64,000 nucleotides of DNA from Proales similis (taxonomy: Eukaryota > Rotifera > Eurotatoria > Ploima > Proalidae), in assembly GCA_019059635.1 (NCBI GenBank), contig JAGVRJ010000005.1:248001-312000 (forward strand), written 5' to 3'. The position numbers and the translations under genes were made by a program. The notes beneath the pieces were generated by a model that did no database searches, was not told the origin of the DNA, and worked only from the letters and a program-made list of their open reading frames with translations. Positions 54,625 to 64,000 of the stretch are shown piece by piece; position 1 is the stretch's first letter; every line of letters begins with the position of its first letter.

Positions 54625-56640
54625 ATGAGCGAGTCAAATAATAATAATAATAATATCAAGTGCAAAAATAATAAAATGAGCAACAATTACAACAAAAACA
54701 GCAGCAGCGGGACTAATGCCGAAAGCAAGACCAACGTAAGCAACCAGAGACAGTCGTCGAAGGAGAGAAGCCAGAGCTACTTTGAGCTCACGATTGAACG
54801 CTCGCCGGAAGTGGTCTACGAGCTGGCCAACTGCGTTTTGAGCAAAGTGCTTGCAACAGATGATCTGCAGCCGACCGATTTGGCGCACGTCATAAATGGA
54901 TTCGGAGCATTGCTGATCAAGAAGAGTTTGCTGGAGAACGCCTGCAGTGATCAGGAGGCTGCCAACGATGCCAAGGAGTTTGTGCTCGAACGCATACTAG
55001 ACATAACGTCGGGCTTGGCCGGCTATCACCATCTCGACTCGTCAGGCGGCAAAGAGAAAAAGGAAATGAGCAAGCAGGAGAAGATTGCCGAGAGGCGACG
55101 CGCCAAGAAAGCAACGCTCGTTCAGGTTGCTTCTCATTGCCTCGAGCTAATTCAAGTGCCGGCCGAGCAGCGAAAGAGCAAGTTAGCAATCACAAACGAT
55201 CCTGTGCTCGTCGCGCTCAAAAAGCTCGACAAGTTCTCAGTCGAGCTGAAAAAGAAAATGCAGCTAGACGAGGAAGGAGAGCAGAACGACTACCTGAGCA
55301 AAGAGGTGCAGAAAAGCGAGCACGCCTATCGAAAATCGTTTGAATTTGCGATTGAAAAATACGGCGGCGAAGGCAGAGAGCGGCTCTTGATCGATCGTCT
55401 CGCCGAAAAGGTTGCCATAAATTATTTGCTTGGCGCTAAAGAGCGAAAGAGACTTAACTTGTCTCTGATCGATCCGCTCGTCTCTGACGCCATGTGCCAG
55501 GTTAGAGGCACGGTGCTCGCCTGCATGCCGGAGCTCATCGACGCGTTGGCCAACATTTGCAAATTTGACTTGGCCACCATGGACACACGAGCGTTGATTT
55601 TCATCGGCAAGTGCATTTTGTTGACGCAGAAAGCGTCAGACCAGGAGATAATGGAATCTATTCATCGGCCGTGGACCCAAGAGACACCGCTGTTCATGCC
55701 CGACGAGTGGTACAGGGATTTACTCACCGAAGAAGGCGCCAACAACTCAAAGCGAGTGTTCACCAAGCTCAAGCAAGACGTGGCCGCCGAGAGTCTGGAT
55801 CGACTTCGTCAACTCATCGAGCCGCTTGAGTTTTCCAAGCACAAGCAGGCCTACTTGAGCATGCTGGAGGCCGGAAATCGTCAGCAAGCCAAAATGGGCG
55901 CTGACGTCATTCCGTTTGTGGCCACCGAATTCGCAATGATCGACATTGGCAAAGAGTACGACGTTCAGTTTTGTGTGAATGTGCTGCACACCATCACAGA
56001 CGACGCGGAGCACACAAGTGCCATTGGATGGGAGCAATGTTTCTATCGCTACTGCGTTGACAGCGGCAAATACGTTCCAGTCGAACCAGACTTCTCTAAG
56101 CCAGTAGTTGTCATTGACAACGTGTCGCACAGAAAAGCGGGCGCAAACAAGAGCACCTACTTTGATCCGGCGCGTTTCAATTTGGAAGAATTTATTAAAG
56201 AGACCTCGCACTACCATCCGGAAATAAATCTGAAAGAAGAAGAGAAGGCGGCCAGGTTTGCCGAGCAGGCAAATCAACTTCACCGAGAAGCCGATCTGTT
56301 TGATAAGACCGGCTCTAAGCAGCTGTATAAGCTCAAAGACGAGCTCAAAGATCGACCGAGCTGTGCAGAGCTGAGCGAATCACTAAAGAGAATGAGCGCC
56401 GACTTTGTCTCGCATATTTACGTGTCCACGGTGCGCGAGGAGATTGAGCGTCTCGAGGAACGAAATGCGACCACACTGAGAGCGCGCAAGATCGACCACA
56501 AGCCTCTGGTTGGCAAGAACAAGTTCTTTGCGCCGCAGCTCTGGTCCAACAAGCGACTGAGATCGCCCCAAGTCAAACGGCGCATATTCATGAGCCTCAA
56601 AGACCAAGAGCCAAGTGTGCCAATTGTTAATGAGAGCTAA
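54625..56640 (+). CDS. intronless 671-aa orphan protein
   Basis: Single uninterrupted exon from ATG 54625. The first 35 residues are Asn/Ser-rich (a run of AAT codons). The rest is a charged, largely helical, apparently folded soluble protein: ELTIERSPEVVYELANCVLS, DLAHVINGFGALLIKKSLLE, a Lys/Glu coiled-coil-like segment (KEKKEMSKQEKIAERRRAKK), FAIEKYGGEGRERLLIDRLA, MDTRALIFIGKCILLT, and then an all-helical C-terminal third. No signal peptide, TM segment or motif I recognise. Codon use is like the neighbouring conserved genes, and there are no breaks, so it is very probably translated. Isolated by gene-poor flanks with a TATA box upstream. Function unknown. Confidence 0.85.
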   Translation: MSESNNNNNNIKCKNNKMSNNYNKNSSSGTNAESKTNVSNQRQSSKERSQSYFELTIERSPEVVYELANCVLSKVLATDDLQPTDLAHVINGFGALLIKKSLLENACSDQEAANDAKEFVLERILDITSGLAGYHHLDSSGGKEKKEMSKQEKIAERRRAKKATLVQVASHCLELIQVPAEQRKSKLAITNDPVLVALKKLDKFSVELKKKMQLDEEGEQNDYLSKEVQKSEHAYRKSFEFAIEKYGGEGRERLLIDRLAEKVAINYLLGAKERKRLNLSLIDPLVSDAMCQVRGTVLACMPELIDALANICKFDLATMDTRALIFIGKCILLTQKASDQEIMESIHRPWTQETPLFMPDEWYRDLLTEEGANNSKRVFTKLKQDVAAESLDRLRQLIEPLEFSKHKQAYLSMLEAGNRQQAKMGADVIPFVATEFAMIDIGKEYDVQFCVNVLHTITDDAEHTSAIGWEQCFYRYCVDSGKYVPVEPDFSKPVVVIDNVSHRKAGANKSTYFDPARFNLEEFIKETSHYHPEINLKEEEKAARFAEQANQLHREADLFDKTGSKQLYKLKDELKDRPSCAELSESLKRMSADFVSHIYVSTVREEIERLEERNATTLRARKIDHKPLVGKNKFFAPQLWSNKRLRSPQVKRRIFMSLKDQEPSVPIVNES

Positions 56641-59125
56641 AATTGTATCATAGATTTGAGCCGGCGTGTGCGATGCCAGTATTTTATTTTTGTTCTTTTG
56701 CTTCACATACACACACTCATAGCATATAAATCCGAGCAATCAAACTTAAAGTAGCGAGAAAGAGTTTTTCAAAGCTGACGGCGACGGTCTTGTCAGCCGC
56801 CAGATATTTCATCCAATTTACTTTATTCAGTGATTTAATTGTGTAAAACCAATTCCATGTTCTTTCTTCGCATTTTCACTTTTTTTTTCTTTTTAATCTT
56901 TAGTTTTTTCATTGCCAACTTTCAATAACCCAGGCAAAACAAAACCCAGCCGAATAGAAAGAGTGTTCAAACAAATAAAAACAGCACCAGAGTTCTTTTG
57001 TGCCGATTCTCTGCTTTTTTGTGGCTACGCTCAGTTTCAATCAAATGTTTGTTTATTATTGAGTCAGGAGACGACTCGTTAAACTGAACTTTTACTATGG
57101 CGTTCATTCTAACGAGAATCAAGCTCAATTAACTATTCATTCGTCGCTCGCAGTCTTAAAATTTGCAACCTAGAGCGTCGGCTTAATCGGAGTTGAACTG
57201 AACACAAGTGAAATCAAATATTAGCCGCCTTTTATCTGCGTCTCAGAGTCAGGGCGCGAAAAAAAAATGCACAAACTGAAAAGAGAGCGAGCGCGTAGGA
57301 ACAAGGAGAGGCGAGCAAGGGAGAGAGAGAGAAATGCTCAAACCAAGCGTCGGACAGAGACAGTTAATTAAATGGAGCGAGAAATGAGATTAGAAAACTG
57401 ACCATTAAGCTCGAGCGTGGTTCAAAGAGCCAAGCCAAAAGAGCCAAATGGCAAGCAAGCGAATCAGATAAATCGAAAACAGGTTAAATAAGGCGTTATG
57501 AACGCCGTGCTCTTGTCCTAGACCTGCTCCATCGTGGCGCCAACCATCAACAACAACAACAACAACAACAACAACTCAACAAAAATTAATTGAGGGCGAA
57601 ACTGACGAAAGAGTCGCACAGAGAGTGAAATTAAAAACAAATCAGAGCGGGCCAAGAGAGAAAGAGAGAGAGAGAGACGAAAGAGCGGGGAAAGGAAGAG
57701 AGAAAGAGAAGAGGCAACGGATGGTTCGGCTCCGTTTCAAGCATAATTCTGAATCAAACAACAAGCGATTCGAATTAGAACTTGTCGGTCGGTGGCGGCG
57801 GCGATCAATTTTTTTCTTTCTCTTTTTAGATATTTTTTAATTGTTTGGCCGCTCGTGCAACGACGACAATAACAAGACTGGTCTATTTTTGATGTGTCGG
57901 TCGCTTTTGATGGCTTCTATTTTCTGCCCGCCTGCAAACAAATTTTAATCAAATCACAATAACTAGAGAAAGAAGAGAGCGGGGCCGAGAAGCGAGAGAA
58001 TGAGAATAAAAGCCGCGCAGGTTTGTATCGCTCAATCACAAGCAGAGACCAAGCGGAGTAGTTGACGCCTCTCAGTTAGCTCGGTTAGGTCAGGTCTATT
58101 CTCAAATCAAATAGCCATTCAACTCAAATGGTGGCCACGACGGCGCTAGTGGTGGCCACTGACAATGCCGGTCACACACCGATTTAAATAGATCATGCAC
58201 ACAGTCCCTTCTCTCTTTCTGCCTCTGTCTGTCTCTCTTGGGCTTTCATTTCTTTCTAATCACTGGCCGACAAGCATTGTGTCTGGCCGAGCAAAAGAAG
58301 AAAAAAAGTAATTTTTTCTCCTTTGGCCCGTATATTCAGCTCTCGAGCATCACGTCGCTGACTCTATTTCTTCATTGTTTCACAAGTGCTCATGCTGCTC
58401 AGCGAATGATTTGAACCACCATTCAAATAGAGGTTGCATCAAGCTCAACGTTCAAATTTGTTTATATCGGCAACCAAGAACACTGAACGAACGAAACAAT
58501 GAAGAAAGAACCTCAATCTCATTTCATTAATTGGACGCCCCAATAATTCAGCCAGACTCGACCGGCGATATAAATTCGCCAACTCAATGCTTGGCTGCCG
58601 CTTCGAGTTAAACCGCTTCGGCTCGTTTTTTTTTGTTTTGTTCTTCGCTCATTTGATCGTTTCATTTGTTTCATTTGCTCGCTCTTTGATTCACTTGCTC
58701 GATTTTCTTCTTTTACTTTTCATCAACTTTTTAATTTCGGTGCCACATTTGATTACGCCGCATCTTGATCACTTCATTTCTTTTCTCCACTTGCCCGCCT
58801 TCAGTTCAATTCAGTCCACTAGTCCGCCGAGAAAAAAAAAAGCACAAAACAAAAGCGGCTCTTGACGATCAATTCAACAATGCAGATCTTAAATAGGCGA
58901 CAATCGTTAGACGGGCATTTCATTCTAGTCCGCAACAGAGTTCAATCGATCGCCGGTTGAACTTTGCGTAGGCGTTTTTTACTGGTCGCTAATGCAAACT
59001 GAACGTGGCCAAGCTCGTTCTTCACCCAGTAGAAGACTAATCTACGCAAATTTCCCCGATCCCGAACTGACCAAGTAGGAGACAGTCGAGTCGATGCAGC
59101 AGCAGGATTCCTGAATTTTTTACTT
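56641..59125. other. 2.5-kb gene-poor block with AAC and GA repeats
   Basis: Non-coding as far as I can see. AAC microsatellite at 57548-57575, GA-rich stretches at 57321-57335 and 57661-57680. TATAAAT at 58569 lies within a short palindrome-like GGCGATATAAATTCGCC, with no gene following on that strand. Confidence 0.5.
57548..57575. repeat. AAC microsatellite
   Basis: About nine CAA/AAC units. Confidence 0.9.
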
Positions 59126-60388
59126 TTAAACGAAAAACTCAGTCAACTCTTCGGTTTGATGCAGAGCAAGAAAGTAAGGAAAGCAAACGCTGCCTGTGCT
59201 CGGCTTTAAATAGCCGATCTCGCACTGGCAAATGAAGCCTCCGATTGTGTTTAGGCATGTCTCGTGCACCTTGTCGCAGTTGTGAGCATTCTCGCTACAC
59301 TCGTCGATGTCAATGCAGCCGTCCAGCTCACTCGAGTATTTGTAGCCGTGCCGACAAGCGCAAGAAAAGTTCACCCTGTTCTCGATCAACGCGTCCAAGT
59401 CTGTGTTCTCGACCAAGCTCAAGCGACATGTTGGATCATCGTAGTGGCGGCACGGATTCGAACGATGCTTTTCGAAATGCTCTCGCATCGAGTCTGCGCC
59501 GGCTACTGACGCCGGCGGATCGTCGTAGAACGCACCTGCAAAGCAGAACTCGGGACAAAAGCTGAACTGGGCGCAAGAGAACGCCAGCTCGTCGCGATAG
59601 TGCTGCTCGAAGTAATCAAGTCTTTGTCCAAGTTTGTTGAAATGAACTTCGCTCGCCGATTTCATGCAGCTCCTTTCAAAGTGAGCGAACGCTGGCGCTC
59701 TGTTAAGCGTGTACCAGCACAAGTACTGAGCTGCTGTCGCTCTGAAGCTGAGCATGTTATCCACGTTGTGGTAGGAGCCGCGAGGAATCGAATTGCCGAA
59801 AAAGTCCGAGTGCATCTCTCTCACTTGTTTTGTGTAGTTCAAGTGTCTACTTGAAACATGGTCAAAGTCTCGGGCCGTTCTCCACTTCTAACTCATCATT
59901 TCAACTTACTCGGCCATCTGAGCGACAGTTCGCAGGCAGGCGTTCGCCGATCCCGAGCAGATCTGCGCCAAATGACGATCTTGTTGCACGGGCGGTCGCG
60001 GGAATTTTTTCATGAAATAGGCGTCCGGGTTGAACTTGCTTGGTGCCGAGCGAAGTACAGTCGAAAAGAACTCTGGCTTGTTGTCGACGAGGCGCCAGTC
60101 GGAATCGAAAAATTTGTACTCGCGAATGAAATCGGCCGCGACGACCAGATCGGCGCGCAGCTTCTCCATTTCTCTAATGAACTCGCTTAGTTTCGTCACA
60201 AAATACGAGTCGAGCTGCTGAGTAAATGTGAGCTTTCGCATCGCCTGCTCATATTGCAGAGTCGGAGAGGCGATCTGATCGAACAGCTGAGGCGGAAAAC
60301 GCTGCAGCTTGAGCTTCAGTTCGTCGTGTAAAGATGAACAGGATGCCATTAGACAACTATTCAACAGCAACGTCCACAGCAGCTGCAT
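59126..60388 (-). CDS. secreted protein with C-terminal calcium-binding EGF domain
   Basis: Two exons flank a 64-bp intron; about 400 aa. Signal peptide MQLLWTLLLNSCLMASCSS. A long helical N-terminal region (LHDELKLKLQRFPPQLFDQI, KLSEFIREMEKLRADLVVAA, YFMKKFPRPP) has few cysteines. The next section is Cys-rich with paired aromatics (QYLCWYTLNRAP, FSCAQFSFCPEFCF, NPCRHYDDPTC). It then has a partial EGF (FSCACRHGYKYSSELDGC) and a full calcium-binding EGF domain (DIDECSENAHNC, CLNTIGGFICQCEIGY). It ends about 25 residues later without TM or GPI signal. Extracellular or matrix role inferred from the architecture. I do not recognise the ortholog; the N-terminal region is not a known module to me. 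Confidence 0.85.
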
Positions 60389-60678
60389 TCTTTTCTGATT
60401 GGCGCCAAATCTTTGATTGATTTTCTTATTCTAAAACTCGATGATTCGTTCGCTCGGTCGTCTCGTTTTCATTTTTATTCTCAACAAAAAAAAAATGAAG
60501 AAAGAGCGCGCGACTCGTCAAGAAGTCAAGAAGTGTGCATCATGTCGGGTAAGTGTATTCAATTTGAAACAAACTAAAAATGAAAGTCTACGTTGGCTAA
60601 AACGAAACTTGGTCAAGCAAGAGTGATGTGGAGTCAGCTTGTGCGGGTTTTTGAATTCAAGACAGGACGAGGCCGTAT

Positions 60679-62692
<2,014 letters not shown>

Positions 62693-63495
62693 GGCTTCGG
62701 ACTATATAGACTCGAGTTCTAAAAAGTTGAACGATAGAAGAGTTTGCGGTAGATAGATTTCGTCGACTATTCGCCGCTCGTAATAAACCAAGAGGAGAGA
62801 GCGACGCATTCAGACATGAGCGAAGCAGCAAGCTTGCGAATGTACAGAAACGGCGGAGTTGCTCGTAGCGTTGGGCGAGCTCGATTGCATAATTTACATG
62901 CGCACTCCGAACGTGTTTAAAACAGCAATGCAGATGAGAGCAGGCCACGGAGTGGGGCCCGGGTGTGGCGCAATCAACTCTGAGCAAGAGAGAGAGAGAG
63001 AGAGACTGCGTGCATGTGTTTGAGCGTTCAAGTGAGCTTTCTTAACAATCGAACTGCCCGCTAAATTCAAACTGAAGTGAGCGCACTCAGGCTTAAACGA
63101 GAAGTGTTCGACCAGGAGCTGATGCAATCTTGGCCGAGGCGAGGTCAAGTTCGGGACACGAGTCTCCTCATTGGAAGAGCGAGCCAATTCAAGCATTGAA
63201 GTTAAGTTACATGTGTTCAGTCTGGCATGGTTCTTGGGCTGCCTTATACTTTTACTATCGAATGCACATTTCGTGTTGAATAGCATCGGACGACTGATTG
63301 AAAATTTGAATTTCTCTCTGTCGACTCTTGTTCTGTTTGATTTTGCTTGCAGGACAGCACGTGCAGACAAATTAATCTCAAACGGTCAAATGTACTGCTT
63401 CTATTTGCCCGAGCCCCATTCACTCGACCATTCATTGACGATTGAACAAGGTGAAAATAAGCAAAAAATTTGAATATTTAGATAAATTTGCTGAA
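62693..63495. other. divergent region DLD (-) / PPM1G-like (+)
   Basis: No exon supported. GA run at 62987-63004. A TTTAG acceptor-like site just before 63482 suggests a 5'UTR intron of the phosphatase gene. Confidence 0.45.
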
Positions 63496-64000
63496 ATGGG
63501 CGCGTACCTGTCCGAGCCGAACTTGGCCAAAGAGTCGATTGACCAAGACAATGAAAATTTCTCGTATGGCGCCTCTTCAATGCAGGGCTGGCGAATGGAT
63601 CAGGAGGTTTGATCTTTCTAAACTGCTCGTGGCGGCTAAAATTTATTTCGCTCGTCGTCAGGATGCCCATAACGCCATTCTGGACTTCGATCCGGCTACT
63701 AAAACATCATTGTTTGCGGTTTACGACGGTCATGGAGGTTCAATTTTATTGCTTTTCGTTTTGCCACATTGCCTCGAATTCTAAAACATGTTTCGCCATC
63801 ACTGCAGGGACCGAAGTGGCGGCCTATTGCGCCAAGTACTTGCCCGGCTTTCTCAAACAGCTCGAAGAGTACGCCAACGGTGACTTGGAGCGATCGCTCG
63901 AGAAGCTCTTTCTCAAATTCGACGAGTCACTTCTGACGCCCGAGGCGCAAAAGCTTCTACGCGAGCTCAAAGACGACACAGATCCGGACGCGGACGAGGC
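63496..64000 (+). CDS. PPM1G: PPM-family protein phosphatase, PPM1G (PP2C gamma)-like (partial)
   Basis: Metal-dependent Ser/Thr phosphatase; PPM1G acts in the nucleus on splicing and chromatin substrates. Exons: 63496-63606, 63662-63737, 63808 onward, running off the right edge. MGAYLSEPNLAKESI and SYGASSMQGWRMDQE|DAHNAI match the gamma-type N-terminus (myristoyl-type Gly2). VYDGHGG carries metal-binding Asp. The end reached, LLRELKDDTDPDADE, begins the region where PPM1G has its acidic insert, but only part is seen. Confidence 0.9.

Noticed and set aside
58563-58865. TATAAAT followed by a hydrophobic 92-codon frame
   Set aside because: The frame is a poly-T/pyrimidine low-complexity artefact (Phe/Leu/Ser only) and has no start context.
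62700-62709. CTATATAG just upstream of the DLD ATG as a TATA box
   Set aside because: Only about 10 nt from the start codon, too close to position transcription for that ATG.

Overview
The window is nuclear DNA of a small-genome metazoan. The genes are broken by very short GT-AG introns; almost all those I could place are 51-85 bp, and one is GC-AG. They encode animal-specific or animal-typical proteins: multi-Tudor, CEP41, DAG lipase, complex I NDUFA11, PTB, HP1, and the axonemal nexin-dynein regulatory subunit FBXL13/DRC6. DRC6 and CEP41 imply motile cilia, which argues against a nematode or a typical ecdysozoan. A compact spiralian such as a miniature annelid, rotifer or gastrotrich would fit, but I cannot name the species from sequence alone. 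There are no prokaryotic signatures.

Layout. 1-4.4 kb (-): left-truncated multi-Tudor protein. 5.2-6.8 (+): UNC-93-like transporter. 7.1-7.8 (+): NDUFA11-like. 8.0-9.1 (-): ZnT/SLC30 zinc transporter. 9.6-11.7 (-): SLC41-type Mg transporter. 12.3-13.2 (+): Rab32-like GTPase. 13.6-15.0 (-): CEP41. 15.5-18.0 (-): sn-1 diacylglycerol lipase. 18.4-20.06 (+): PNKP. 20.17-20.6 (-): small two-TM protein. 22.05-24.0 (-): intronless zinc-finger orphan. 24-26.7: gene-poor. 26.8-28.3 (+): intronless EF-hand structural-type protein with a TATA box. 29.2-30.1 (-): decayed Ty3/gypsy remnant. 30.4-31.2 (+): CZIB/C1orf123. 31.3-36.8: the longest gene-free block. 36.8-39.4 (+): PTB-like protein with only two RRMs. 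39.96-44.0 (+): FBXL13/DRC6. 44.2-46.0 (-): HADHB thiolase. 46.6-48.0 (+): short membrane-anchored PRKCSH-like protein. 48.2-50.2 (+): MTG1 GTPase, with a small secreted-protein gene nested on the opposite strand of an intron. 50.4-52.25 (+): DNAJC21. 52.4-53.1 (-): HP1. 54.6-56.6 (+): intronless orphan. 56.6-59.1: gene-poor. 59.1-60.4 (-): secreted EGF protein. 60.7-62.7 (-): DLD. 63.5-end (+): PPM1G-like phosphatase, truncated by the window.

Genes sit in a mosaic. Housekeeping genes (mitochondrial: NDUFA11, HADHB, MTG1, DLD; DNA repair and chromatin: PNKP, HP1; ribosome biogenesis: DNAJC21) are packed with 100-300 bp spacers, and at least three convergent pairs have overlapping 3' ends. The long gene-free blocks flank the PTB-like gene and the intronless genes, and carry GA/CT, GT and AAC microsatellites. 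Those blocks are where regulatory DNA is most likely.

The points most worth following are: a possible N-terminal PCNA-interacting peptide on an FHA-less PNKP; the nested secreted-peptide gene ending in an amidation-type FKWG; the PTB protein lacking RRM3/4; the intronless EF-hand protein with a repeated proline/VERWLPY core; and an acceptor-like site 1 nt before the DNAJC21 start, 148 bp after MTG1, which could mean trans-splicing.
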